Under the pieces are notes generated by a model that worked only from the letters and a program-made list of their open reading frames with translations, was not told the DNA's origin and searched no databases. The translations under genes were made by a program, and so were the position numbers. A stretch of DNA of 47,407 bases from CAG-390 sp045546615. GTDB taxonomy: Bacteria > Bacillota > Clostridia > Oscillospirales > CAG-272. The stretch's first letter is position 1, and each line of letters starts with the position of its first letter. Below are positions 33,951 to 42,865 of the stretch, piece by piece. The stretch is from positions 1 through 47,407 of the forward strand of contig JAZQDD010000025.1 of assembly GCA_045546615.1 (NCBI GenBank), written 5' to 3'.

Positions 33951-34811
33951 TCAATATTCGCCCGCCACGTCGGGAATAAGCTCCTCTTCGCTCATTTGGC
34001 TGTAATCCGTAATTCCCGCAGGCAGAGATGCGCGCAAAAGTGTTTCGCGCGACACGCGCGCAGAGGAAAATCGAAGAATAAGCCGAGGTGAGTCATTATT
34101 GGTGGAAAAACGGTATAATAGCGGTAAGCCTCGGCACTCAAATATCTCTTTCAGGCAAATAAATTCATACGCCTGTTCAAGCTCGTCTGCATTTTGCAGA
34201 TGCATATCAGCGGAAATTGCAAACGCAGGCATTCCGCTTGCCGATTCAAGTTTGAAATTGAATCCGCGCTTTTGGGAAAGTCTGCGAAACATTGCGCAAA
34301 AGACGAGAAAGATCACTCCGAGTGCGCCGTCAGAGCTCTCAAAGGATATTCTATCGTATTCTCTGCCCTCGTAATGAAAACCGCAACCGAAAAAAGATGC
34401 GGCATTCTTTACACCGTACACAGCCTCGCGGTCGGTGCGGCAAAACACAAGCCCCGACAGTTTGGGTGTGAACAATGAAGCAAGCTCATGTGCATCGGAA
34501 TACGGTATTTCATCATCTCCAAGAGGAAACATCACCGCGCCGATTGAAAAATCGGGACTCGGGAGCGAAGAAAACTCAAAACACGGCGTTGTTTCATTTA
34601 TAAGCGATGTGTCAAACACTTCACCCGACGCAAAACGGCACCCCACAGAACGAGATGAAATGACCGTTGCCTTATCCTTACTGTGCTGATAAATAAACAA
34701 GACCACCTCGTCGGTAAAGCGGCGTAAGCCTTCAACGTCAAACGCGGTATCGCCAAAATAGCCGAGCCCCGCAAATCCCGCAAAAGTATGGTCGCAAGTT
34801 AAAAATCCCAT
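33951..34811 (-). CDS. conserved-looking protein of unknown function
   Basis: A 286-residue soluble protein that I do not recognise. Visible features: a segment resembling a sensor or GHKL-like C-terminus (GLPLLYRFSTNNDSPRLILR), a helix-rich middle (VIFLVFCAMFRRLSQKRG) and no signal peptide. Its Met start has AGAAGGGAAG upstream, and a good promoter (34852-34880) precedes it, so it is expressed as a single gene. Codon use looks like that of its chromosomal neighbours. Confidence 0.6.
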   Translation of the reverse strand: MGFLTCDHTFAGFAGLGYFGDTAFDVEGLRRFTDEVVLFIYQHSKDKATVISSRSVGCRFASGEVFDTSLINETTPCFEFSSLPSPDFSIGAVMFPLGDDEIPYSDAHELASLFTPKLSGLVFCRTDREAVYGVKNAASFFGCGFHYEGREYDRISFESSDGALGVIFLVFCAMFRRLSQKRGFNFKLESASGMPAFAISADMHLQNADELEQAYEFICLKEIFECRGLPLLYRFSTNNDSPRLILRFSSARVSRETLLRASLPAGITDYSQMSEEELIPDVAGEY

Positions 34812-34851
34812 AACTTCCCTTCTAACCTCGTATCGCCTTAACTATAGCTGT

Positions 34852-34880
34852 ATTATAGCACAGTGCTGATATAAAATCAA
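34852..34880 (-). promoter_or_regulatory. promoter of the unknown protein at 33951-34811
   Basis: On the minus strand -35 TTGATT (34880-34875), 17-bp spacer, -10 TATAAT (34857-34852) in the context TGTGCTATAAT. Confidence 0.65.
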
Positions 34881-34907
34881 TACATGTTCACATTTTGAGG
34901 CAACAAC

Positions 34908-34937
34908 GGCAAAAGCACGCCAAAGCGTGCTTTTGCC
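34908..34937. terminator. hairpin terminator
   Basis: GGCAAAAGCACGC (34908-34920) pairs perfectly with GCGTGCTTTTGCC (34925-34937) around CAAA. It lies just downstream of the minus-strand gene ending at 34959; the T-run is inside the stem. Confidence 0.65.
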
Positions 34938-34958
34938 GTATATTTTTCAGATAATGGG

Positions 34959-35582
34959 TTATTCCGTTTTCCCGAGATATTTCAAAAACGCTGTCCAATC
35001 AAGCAAGTACGTATTTGAACCGCATATTTTATCTCCTATGACAAGGTTTTCTCTTTTGACGGAATCCGTTATCTGTAAAGGCAACTTATCAAACAGAATA
35101 ACGTGGATATCGGCGGAATCGTTCCATTTTATCTTTCGCTTGCCAATGTACTTAGTCTCGGTAGTGCCAAACGACGGTTGACGCCATCTGTATGGGTTAG
35201 CGAACGTGTAGCGTACGGTTGCATAAAACTCCAATTGATTTATGCTTTCAAAATGGTAGCGAGGATATTTTTTCTTTTTCGACATGAAAATCATTTGAAC
35301 GTTTTTTCTTCCGCTTTCAAAGCTGATGCTGTAGTGACCGTGAAAGAACGATTCCCACGGGCGCATCTTGATTTTCAGATTTCGCTCCTTCGCCTGCGCA
35401 AGTAGCTTTTTGGCTTGCCACATCATAGAGACATATTTGAAGAAGCGATAGCATATCCACAGCGAAACAAAAAGAAGCAATATCGCAAAAAGGGCAACGT
35501 TTCTGATCCCCTCCCCCTCCCTTCCCGGAGCAAAGAGAATGCCCATACAAAAAGCGATCAACCCATACAAAATGTATCTCAT
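34959..35582 (-). CDS. two-helix membrane protein of unknown function
   Basis: A 207-residue protein with two hydrophobic segments (~3-19 and ~27-47), then a basic, beta-rich cytoplasmic domain (e.g. RPWESFFHGHYSISFESGRK). The domain resembles YcxB-like C-terminal domains in tone only, so no family is claimed. The ATG at 35582 has GGAAAGG upstream, and a near-perfect promoter lies about 80 nt before it, leaving a leader of ~75 nt. Single-gene unit. Confidence 0.6.
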   Translation of the reverse strand: MRYILYGLIAFCMGILFAPGREGEGIRNVALFAILLLFVSLWICYRFFKYVSMMWQAKKLLAQAKERNLKIKMRPWESFFHGHYSISFESGRKNVQMIFMSKKKKYPRYHFESINQLEFYATVRYTFANPYRWRQPSFGTTETKYIGKRKIKWNDSADIHVILFDKLPLQITDSVKRENLVIGDKICGSNTYLLDWTAFLKYLGKTE

Positions 35583-35664
35583 TTTTATACCTTTCCGAGA
35601 ACCGCAAACAAAACAAAGAAAATCTTCCGCACCTCAATATTAGCACACGAGTTCACCTGACTGC

Positions 35665-35693
35665 ATTATATCATAAACAAAACCGATTGTCAA
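35665..35693 (-). promoter_or_regulatory. consensus promoter of the gene at 34959-35582
   Basis: On the minus strand perfect -35 TTGACA (35693-35688), 17-bp spacer and perfect -10 TATAAT (35670-35665) with TG extension. Confidence 0.75.
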
Positions 35694-35747
35694 TAGTAAA
35701 TCGGTATTTTTAGATATTTTTGGGGAAATGAGCATTTACACAGCTAC

Positions 35748-35779
35748 ATAAAAAAGCAAGGCATAAGAAATCTTATGCC
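35748..35779 (-). terminator. terminator of the SipW-signal LRR array
   Basis: GGCATAAG (35760-35767) pairs with CTTATGCC (35772-35779); on the minus strand the stem is followed by TTGCTTTTTT. It is the only hairpin with a proper T-tract in the array region and so marks its 3' end. Confidence 0.75.
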
Positions 35780-35845
35780 CTGCCCTTCGCCAAGTCTTGC
35801 GAGTTGGCAAAGAATTTTAATATTAAATTTGTTTAGGTGTTGGTG

Positions 35846-38188
35846 TTAACTGTTGTTTTTTGAGGTCAAATAGCCGGGGTTGCTCGCTCCGCCGTCGATG
35901 TGGGCGTAGGTTTTGTCGACGTTATTTTGGTTGTACCTTGTACCCTTTTCGCCAACCAGCTTGGGGCAACCGTCGAACATCAATGCTGATGATTTTTCAC
36001 CACTGCTTGCACCAACATTTTTCTCAGGGATCTGCGACATTTCCCAACCACCGCCGACGTATATCGTCACAAGCTCACTACAGCCTCTGAACATATTTCT
36101 TGCATGCTCAACCTTGGAGGTATTCCACTCACTCAAATCCAACTCCGTCAATCCCTCACAAGTCAGAAACATATTATTCATTGCAGTTACGTTTCCGACG
36201 TTCCACTTTGAAATATCCAAGGAAGTAAGGGACGAGCAGTTGTAGAACAAAGATGTCATTGACGTAACTTTATTAACGTTCCATTTGGAAACGTTCAAGG
36301 AAGCAAGGGACGAACAACCACTGAACATCTCCGCCATTGTAGTTACTGCTCCCACATCCCACGTAGAAACATTCAAAGATGAAAGCGACGAGCAACCTGC
36401 GAACGTTCGCATCATATCGGTGACACTGCTAACCGTCCAGTTTGAAAGGTCCAAGGACTTCAAATTATTGCAGCCGTAAAACGTTTCAAACAAGCTGGTG
36501 TTTTTTTCGCTCACAGACCATCCTGCAACTTCCAATTCAGTCAGAAGATTGCAATTTTTAAATATACCGCGAAGGCTCGTCGCATTACTTACGTTCCAAC
36601 CGGAAACGTTTAATTCGGTAAGTGAGGTGCAGCCCTCGAACATTAACGCCATTGAAGTAACCTTGCCCACGTTCCAGCCTGAAAGGTTCATAGGAGAGGC
36701 GAGCTTGGGACAGTACTTGAACGTAGAATTCATTCCGGTAACGTTGTCCACGGTCCAGTTTGAAACGTCGATCGACGCAAGGTTGCTGCAGCCCGAAAAC
36801 ATAGCGCTTATATTTTTTACCCCGGCCGTGTTCCATTCGCTAACGTCCAAGGCTGTAACCGTTTGGCAATCTTGAAACATAGCTGACATATCAGTAACCT
36901 TACTTACCGTCCAATTGCTGACGTCAATATTTTGCAACGCATAGCACGAGTTGAACATAAAAGCCGTTTTGGTTACATTACTCACATCCCAGTCCGAAAC
37001 GTCAAGCTCCTCCAAAGTGCTGCAGCCTCTGAACATTGAGTTCATCGCCGTAACTTGGCTTACATCCATGTTGTCGGTGCTGACCTTTGTCAGAGATTGC
37101 ATGTGGGCAAATAAACCATTGCGCTCCTTCGGCATATATATCACGCCCGAGTCCGTAAGGACGTAAAGGTCGTACTTATCGCCGTTGGGAACATAGTAGG
37201 TATAGCCTTCAAACTCACCGTCACCCGAGGCGTTTGTAGTTGCCACGCCCTCGTGTCCGAGTACTTTCTCATAGTAATCCTCAAAGAGACCGAAGGTCAC
37301 GGTGTTGAGCAGGGTGTTTGGGCGCTCCCCAGTTCCTACGAACGTAGTTCCGTTCGTATTAGCATCCAAATAATGCAGCGCGGTTTTGAGATCAGCAAAG
37401 TCTACAAACCTGAATCCTGCAAAGGGGATCTCATCACCAAAACCTTTATCGAGAGCCTCGTCGGCCGTTCCCATTCCGCCGGACTGTATTCCCTGACCGA
37501 CGACGAGAACGTCGTACTTTTCGCCAAAGGATGCCGAGTCAGCGTTGGTGGCGTAAGCGTCAAGCGCTATCTGCGACAGGCTGATCGTAGTCAGCTCATC
37601 GGGGGCAATTGCCTTTTTGTAGGTCGCGCAAGCGACGAAGCACTTCATGCCCTTGATCTCGGCAAGGCGTTCTTCCCACTCCCAAGTCCAATCTTGTTCA
37701 TTAATATTAAGATGTATCTTATTTTGGAACTGCTCAAAGCTTGCGTAGTTTCCTGCCTCAAATGCGAAATAGAGGCGGACGTAAGCATCCGTGTGTTTGC
37801 CCGTGTTCTTGACGAACACCATTTTATCCTCTTCAGATCTTATTTTCGCAGGATCCCAGATGGCAGAGGTATAGTTCTTCTTTATTTCTTTTCCATCCTT
37901 GTCCTCGTCCCAATTGATGGTAGCGTCCTTCTTGGTATAGTCAAATTCCGCGGGGACGATAGCGGGGATGAGCTTCTTGTCGTCTCTGAACGCCTGAAGC
38001 TGTGCGTCAACGCCCGACGTATCGGTACTGACGCGCTCGAACTCCAATATTTCAAGCTCTACGTCGCCAACGGTCATGACGTTGGTCACTTCATCGGTAG
38101 CGGTAAGGTATGCCAGCGTTGCGCCAACGGCAACGAGTGCGACCAGCACCACCGCAACAACACCAATAAGTATCTCTTTCAGTTTCAT
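35846..38188 (-). CDS. SipW-signal BspA-like leucine-rich-repeat protein 1
   Basis: A 780-residue exported protein. Residues ~1-28 form a SipW-type signal (hydrophobic core then GATLAYLT), followed by NVMTVGDVELEILEFER as in TasA/camelysin-type proteins. A beta-rich domain (~50-265) carries MVFVKNTGKHTDAYVRLYFA, TISLSQIALDAYA and VLVVGQGIQ. A short connector (~330-375) leads into about 13 repeats of 26 residues of the BspA/DUF285 type, e.g. MAEMFSGCSSLASLNVSKWN. The end reads YAHIDGGASNPGYLT; there is no LPXTG motif. Probably a surface or matrix protein. Last gene of the array, ending at the only good terminator. Confidence 0.85.
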   Translation of the reverse strand: MKLKEILIGVVAVVLVALVAVGATLAYLTATDEVTNVMTVGDVELEILEFERVSTDTSGVDAQLQAFRDDKKLIPAIVPAEFDYTKKDATINWDEDKDGKEIKKNYTSAIWDPAKIRSEEDKMVFVKNTGKHTDAYVRLYFAFEAGNYASFEQFQNKIHLNINEQDWTWEWEERLAEIKGMKCFVACATYKKAIAPDELTTISLSQIALDAYATNADSASFGEKYDVLVVGQGIQSGGMGTADEALDKGFGDEIPFAGFRFVDFADLKTALHYLDANTNGTTFVGTGERPNTLLNTVTFGLFEDYYEKVLGHEGVATTNASGDGEFEGYTYYVPNGDKYDLYVLTDSGVIYMPKERNGLFAHMQSLTKVSTDNMDVSQVTAMNSMFRGCSTLEELDVSDWDVSNVTKTAFMFNSCYALQNIDVSNWTVSKVTDMSAMFQDCQTVTALDVSEWNTAGVKNISAMFSGCSNLASIDVSNWTVDNVTGMNSTFKYCPKLASPMNLSGWNVGKVTSMALMFEGCTSLTELNVSGWNVSNATSLRGIFKNCNLLTELEVAGWSVSEKNTSLFETFYGCNNLKSLDLSNWTVSSVTDMMRTFAGCSSLSSLNVSTWDVGAVTTMAEMFSGCSSLASLNVSKWNVNKVTSMTSLFYNCSSLTSLDISKWNVGNVTAMNNMFLTCEGLTELDLSEWNTSKVEHARNMFRGCSELVTIYVGGGWEMSQIPEKNVGASSGEKSSALMFDGCPKLVGEKGTRYNQNNVDKTYAHIDGGASNPGYLTSKNNS

Positions 38189-38302
38189 AACGCTTTCCTT
38201 TCGCTTGATTTTAATAGCTTTGATGAAAGGGCACGAGAAAGCTTATGCCCTTTCACCGCCGCCCGACCAAAAGGTCAGGGGCAGATGAATAATTAGATTA
38301 AA
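38189..38302 (-). repeat. structured intergenic element, copy 1
   Basis: Two hairpins lie between paralogues 2 and 1: an imperfect CCGACC-type stem (38261-38282) and a perfect 10-bp stem TGAAAGGGCA/TGCCCTTTCA (38224-38233 with 38246-38255). No T-tract follows on the minus strand, so they are more likely RNA-processing or stability elements than terminators. Confidence 0.6.
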
Positions 38303-40672
38303 TTACGGAGTAGTGTTCGTGGGTGTGTATTGCTTGTAGGTCAGGTAGCCGTCCGTGTAGTTGGCGTAGTCTACATTCACTTTTTGAGAATTAAATGTCA
38401 TCTTATTACTACCGCCGCCGACAAGCATATAACAGTTTACAAACATATAGTCAGAGGAAGTTACTTTACCCATATTCCAACTTTCACTGACGTAAATGGT
38501 CTCAAGATTACTGCAAGTATGGAACATAGACTTAGTATTAACAAGATTTTTGGTATCCCAGCCACTAAGGTCTAACTCCGTAAAGCCTTTGCAGCCCAAG
38601 AACATTTCTGGCATATTGGTGACACTACTAACATCCCAATCGGAAATATTCAGGGAGGTAAGGGCAGTACAATCTCTAAACATTCCATTCATATTGGTAA
38701 CCGTGCTAACATTCCACTCGGAAATGTTCAAGGAAGTAAGCGACGAGCATCCAAAGAACATTTGAGTCATATTTGTAACCGTACTAACGTCCCACGTAGA
38801 AACATTCAAGGAGGCAAGTTTCGAGCATCCGGAGAACATTCCACCCATATCGGTAACGCCGTTCAACTTATTGCCCCAAGCGGAGAGGTCCAACGAGGTC
38901 AAGCCGGAGCACTTAGCGAACATACCGCCCATTTTTAGGGCACCACTCACATCCCAGCCTCCAACAGCCATCTCTGTAAGCGAGCTACAGCCTGAAAACA
39001 GGTTGCTAAAGTACTGCACCTTTGCAACATTCCACTCAGAAACTTCCAATGAAGTCAAACTGCCGCATCCGTTAAAAGTAGATGACATATCAATAACGTT
39101 GTCTACGTTCCACTTTGAAACGTCAATTTCAGTAAGCTTCGAACAGCCCGAGAACATTCCCAGCATATTCGTAACGTTGTCAACCGTCCACCCTGAAACG
39201 TCGATGCTTTCCAATGCGCCGCAATTCCTAAACGTGTATTGTGTGGTTTTCGCGTTGCTTGTATCCCATTGGCTAACATCCAAGGTCTTAAGGGAAGAAC
39301 AGTATTCAAACATAGACTGAATGTTGGTTGCGCTGCTCATACCCCACTTACTCACGTCAAGCGTTGTCAAAGCTTTACAATTGCCAAACATAATGTACGT
39401 AGACGTAACCTTTCCGAGTCGCCAGCCTGAAACGTCTATCTCCTGAAGAGCATTACAATAACGGAACATTTGCTGCATATCAGTGACTCTGCTTACGTCC
39501 CACGTGCTCGCCTCAACCTTTTGAAGTTTGGAACAGTTTAGGAACATATATTGCATATCCGTCGTTTGGCTAACGTCGAGCGCAGTACCATTGACCGAAG
39601 TTAAATTAGCCATATTGGCAAACATATTTTGGCAAATCTTGGGTGCATATAGCTTGCCTTCGTCCGCAAGGACATAGAGGTCGTAATTACCGTCAGCGTT
39701 AGGAACGTAGTAGGTGTGCACGGGTGCGCCCCATTCCTTGCCCGTCGGAGTATTGTATTCGTTAAGCGTCAGCGTACCTTCGCCCGTCTTTACAATATTG
39801 GGGTACTGGTCTTTCGTAGCGAAGGTAACGCTTGCGACCTTCTCTGTGATCTTCGTTCCCGTCTTATTACCCTCGAAATAATGCAACGCGGTATTGAGGT
39901 CAATGCCCCTATCCAGAGTAACGCCCTCAAATGGAATGGTGTCGCCAAAGCCCGTTACAAGAGCGGTTTTGGGGTCGCTAAAGCTTGCCGTCTGTATAGC
40001 TTGGGCAAAAATGGGAACACTATATTCTTTTCCAAATGCCCGCACATCCTTGTTGGTCGCGGTGGGGTCAAGCGATATCTGCGACAAACTGATCTCCGTG
40101 AGGGCATCCGGCTCTAAAATATATTTATACGTTGCGGTGGCTATAAAAAACTTTTCATTGCCTTTCTTTGCAATGTACGGCTCCCACTCCCACGTCCAGT
40201 CCTCGGTGTTTAGATTAAGATGCACCTTCTCCCTAAACTGTGCCAAGGATGTATACGCTCCGCCCTCGAATGCGTAGAAAACACGGACGTAGGCGCTGGA
40301 ATCGCCGGTATTCTTCACAAACACCATTTTATCAAGCTCGTTGTTGATCTTGTCGGGGTTCCAGATAAGGCTCCGATGTCCATCCTTGCCTATCTGCTCC
40401 CAATCCACGTACTCGTCTCCCGCAGAGTAGTCAAAATCGCCCTTGGTAACGGCGGGATACAGGAGCTTGTTTTGGTTAAATTCTTGAACGATCGCGGAAT
40501 CGTCCTTGGTATCCGCATTCTTACGCTCGTATTCCAAAAGCTCGATGTCTACGTTGCCGACGGTCATAACGTTAGTAGCCGTATCCATGTCCGTGAGATA
40601 CGCTATCGTGCCGATAATAGCCACCGCCACGAGCAGTGCAAGCGCTAAAATAAATATTAATGTTTTTTTCAT
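38303..40672 (-). CDS. SipW-signal BspA-like leucine-rich-repeat protein 2
   Basis: A 789-residue paralogue. The ATG at 40672 is preceded by the AAAGGGAAAA ribosome site; a longer frame to 40747 runs through the intergenic hairpins and is rejected. The SipW-type signal ends in IGTIAYLT and is followed by the TasA-like domain (MVFVKNTGDSSAYVRVFYAF, EISLSQISLDPTA). About 14 repeats of 26 residues follow, such as MTQMFFGCSSLTSLNISEWN; one is two residues longer (GNKLNGVTD). The C-terminus (NVDYANYTDGYLTYK) is a degenerate form of the array's shared tail. Confidence 0.85.
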   Translation of the reverse strand: MKKTLIFILALALLVAVAIIGTIAYLTDMDTATNVMTVGNVDIELLEYERKNADTKDDSAIVQEFNQNKLLYPAVTKGDFDYSAGDEYVDWEQIGKDGHRSLIWNPDKINNELDKMVFVKNTGDSSAYVRVFYAFEGGAYTSLAQFREKVHLNLNTEDWTWEWEPYIAKKGNEKFFIATATYKYILEPDALTEISLSQISLDPTATNKDVRAFGKEYSVPIFAQAIQTASFSDPKTALVTGFGDTIPFEGVTLDRGIDLNTALHYFEGNKTGTKITEKVASVTFATKDQYPNIVKTGEGTLTLNEYNTPTGKEWGAPVHTYYVPNADGNYDLYVLADEGKLYAPKICQNMFANMANLTSVNGTALDVSQTTDMQYMFLNCSKLQKVEASTWDVSRVTDMQQMFRYCNALQEIDVSGWRLGKVTSTYIMFGNCKALTTLDVSKWGMSSATNIQSMFEYCSSLKTLDVSQWDTSNAKTTQYTFRNCGALESIDVSGWTVDNVTNMLGMFSGCSKLTEIDVSKWNVDNVIDMSSTFNGCGSLTSLEVSEWNVAKVQYFSNLFSGCSSLTEMAVGGWDVSGALKMGGMFAKCSGLTSLDLSAWGNKLNGVTDMGGMFSGCSKLASLNVSTWDVSTVTNMTQMFFGCSSLTSLNISEWNVSTVTNMNGMFRDCTALTSLNISDWDVSSVTNMPEMFLGCKGFTELDLSGWDTKNLVNTKSMFHTCSNLETIYVSESWNMGKVTSSDYMFVNCYMLVGGGSNKMTFNSQKVNVDYANYTDGYLTYKQYTPTNTTP

Positions 40673-40827
40673 AACATTTTCCCTTTCGCCTGGTTTTCTT
40701 TTCAGCGGTGAGAACGCAGATGCTTCGCATCTGCGTTGCTTGTACATAGCATCTGCTCTCTCACCGCCGCCCGACCGAAAAGGTCGGGGGCAGATGAATA
40801 TTTAATTAAATAAGGAAGATTTTGCGT
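40673..40827 (-). repeat. structured intergenic element, copy 2
   Basis: Hairpin A (CCCGACC/GGTCGGG at 40770-40776 and 40782-40788) follows the stop of paralogue 3. Hairpin B is a perfect 11-bp stem around TTC (40713-40723 with 40727-40737, core CGCAGATGC). An outer stem GCGGTGAGA/TCTCACCGC (40705-40713 with 40759-40767) encloses hairpin B. Confidence 0.7.
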
Positions 40828-42798
40828 TTACTTTTCGGTGAGGTAGCCGGGATTGCTCGTTCCGCCGTCAATGTGGGCGTATTCCACGTTGGTCTTGCCG
40901 GAATTAAAAATTGTACCCTTTTCGCCGACGAGTGCTACACACTGCTCAAACATATTGGTCGAATCCGTTACGCTTTCCATATTCCATATATCCTTGCCGA
41001 CGTAGATGGTTTTAAGGTTTCCGCACTTACTGAACATTTGCTCTGTTTTTACAAGATTAGCGGTATTCCAGCCCGAAAGATCCAGGGAAGTGAGCGAACC
41101 GCAGCCGACGAACATTCCCAAAGCAGAGCTAAGCTTCTCAACATTCCATTCTGAAAGCTCGATTCTCTTCAGAGAACTGCATCTGCTAAAGAGTCCATGA
41201 AAATTCGTTGCGCTTGATACGTCCCAATTAGCAACATCCAGCTTGTTCAAAGAGTAGCAATTCTCGAACATATAGGAAAAATCGCTCACATTGCCTACGT
41301 TCCAATTCGAAACATCTATTTCGGTAAGCCCCGTGCAACCACTAAATGTATATTGCATCAAGGTGATGCCGCTAACGTCCCAACCCGTAAGGTCTAATTT
41401 GCCACTCAATGAGGAGCAATTTTTGAACGTTTCCTTCAGCGACTCATTCGTTTTTATAATCCAGTTGGAAACGTCAAGATTTTTTAGAGCCTTGCAATCA
41501 TAGAATGCCTGTTGAAGAACTACTTCTTCATCCGTACCCTTGGCAAACCAATTACCTACCTCAAGAGTTGTAAGACTTTGGCATTTAAAAAACATACGGT
41601 ACATAGAAGTGGTTTGGCTCACGTCAAGATTCGAGGTGTCGACCTCCGTTAAGGCTGACATTCCGATGAACAACTGGCTGCAGTTTGCAGGCGCGTATAT
41701 CTTCCAATCGTCCGCAAGAACGTAGATATCGTACTTATCGCCGTTCGGAACGTAGTAGGCATAGGCTGTGAAATCCGCCTCGCCCGCGTTGTTAGCCATA
41801 AATATGCCCTTGTAGTCCTTCACCTTTTCGGCGTGGTCTGCGGTCAGACCGAAGGTCACGCTGTTGACCATGTTGTTTGACGCATTATCAGTTCCCACAA
41901 GCTTGGTTTTGCTCGTGTCGGCGTCAAGATAGTGCAAAGCGGTTCTGAGGTCGGTAAGGGGAACGTATGTAACGCCATCAAAGGGAACGGTAGTTCCAAA
42001 CACCTCTGTAATTGCGGTGGCAGGGGTATAGCCCAGATCCGCGGTAAAGCCGTCGGACTGGATTCCCTGCGCGAACACCTTTACGTCGTAAGTATCACCA
42101 AAGGCGCGGGCGTGGTCGTTGATAGCAGAGAAATCCAGTGCGATCTGCGAAAGGCTTATCTTGGTAAGCTCGTCGGGCGCTACGGGATATTTGTACGTTG
42201 CCCACGCAATAAAGCAGCGCGTGCCGTCGATCTCGGTGATGTGATTTTCTTGCGGTTCAACCCAATCCCATGCCCAATCGGTTTCGTTTTTATTCATATG
42301 AACCATTTCATTGAAGCGGTCAAGCCTTACATAGTTTCCCGCCTCGAACGCAAAGCAAAGGCGGATATAAACGTTACAGTCTCCCGTGTTTTTTACGAAC
42401 ACCATCTTATCTATCTCATTGGTGATATCGTCGGGATTCCAGATGGGCGTTTGATAGTTCTGAGCTCCGTTTATCTTTATTTCTTCTCCTACGTGCGCCT
42501 CGTCCCATATAACGTAGTTATCAGTCAGGGGGGTATTATAGTTAGAGTTTGCGTAATTAAAACCGTCAGCGACAACAGTGGGCCTGAGATGCTTGTTGTC
42601 ATTAAAAGCCTGTACTGACGCCGCATCGTTCTTATCGTCGATATCCACGCGCTCGTACTCAAGTATCTTAATACTCGCGTCGCCAACGGTCATTACGTTG
42701 GTTTCCTCATCGACAGCTGTCAGGTACGCGAGCGTGCCGACAACGGACAGTACCGCGACAAGTACCAGAACTGATATCCATATCAATACTTTTTTCAT
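40828..42798 (-). CDS. SipW-signal BspA-like leucine-rich-repeat protein 3 (short)
   Basis: A 656-residue paralogue with the same order: SipW-type signal (VGTLAYLT), TasA-like domain (MVFVKNTGDCNVYIRLCFAF, KISLSQIALDFSA, VKVFAQGIQ) and connector. It has only 8-9 repeats, several irregular (GNWFAKGTDEEVVLQQAF, SGKLDLTGWDVSGITL). It is the shortest of the four complete paralogues because repeat units are missing, not because it is truncated. The C-terminus YAHIDGGTSNPGYLTEK is almost the same as in paralogue 1. Confidence 0.85.
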   Translation of the reverse strand: MKKVLIWISVLVLVAVLSVVGTLAYLTAVDEETNVMTVGDASIKILEYERVDIDDKNDAASVQAFNDNKHLRPTVVADGFNYANSNYNTPLTDNYVIWDEAHVGEEIKINGAQNYQTPIWNPDDITNEIDKMVFVKNTGDCNVYIRLCFAFEAGNYVRLDRFNEMVHMNKNETDWAWDWVEPQENHITEIDGTRCFIAWATYKYPVAPDELTKISLSQIALDFSAINDHARAFGDTYDVKVFAQGIQSDGFTADLGYTPATAITEVFGTTVPFDGVTYVPLTDLRTALHYLDADTSKTKLVGTDNASNNMVNSVTFGLTADHAEKVKDYKGIFMANNAGEADFTAYAYYVPNGDKYDIYVLADDWKIYAPANCSQLFIGMSALTEVDTSNLDVSQTTSMYRMFFKCQSLTTLEVGNWFAKGTDEEVVLQQAFYDCKALKNLDVSNWIIKTNESLKETFKNCSSLSGKLDLTGWDVSGITLMQYTFSGCTGLTEIDVSNWNVGNVSDFSYMFENCYSLNKLDVANWDVSSATNFHGLFSRCSSLKRIELSEWNVEKLSSALGMFVGCGSLTSLDLSGWNTANLVKTEQMFSKCGNLKTIYVGKDIWNMESVTDSTNMFEQCVALVGEKGTIFNSGKTNVEYAHIDGGTSNPGYLTEK

Positions 42799-42865
42799 AA
42801 CATTTTCCCTTTCGCGTGTTTTTCAGCGAATATTTCGATTATTGATTTTGTTCGGGGGTGGTATT

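Noticed and set aside
37253..38296. Long plus-strand frames opposite the LRR array (also 44411-45208)
   Set aside because: Antisense shadows of strongly biased codons; they cross the signal peptides and intergenic hairpins of real genes and match no family.
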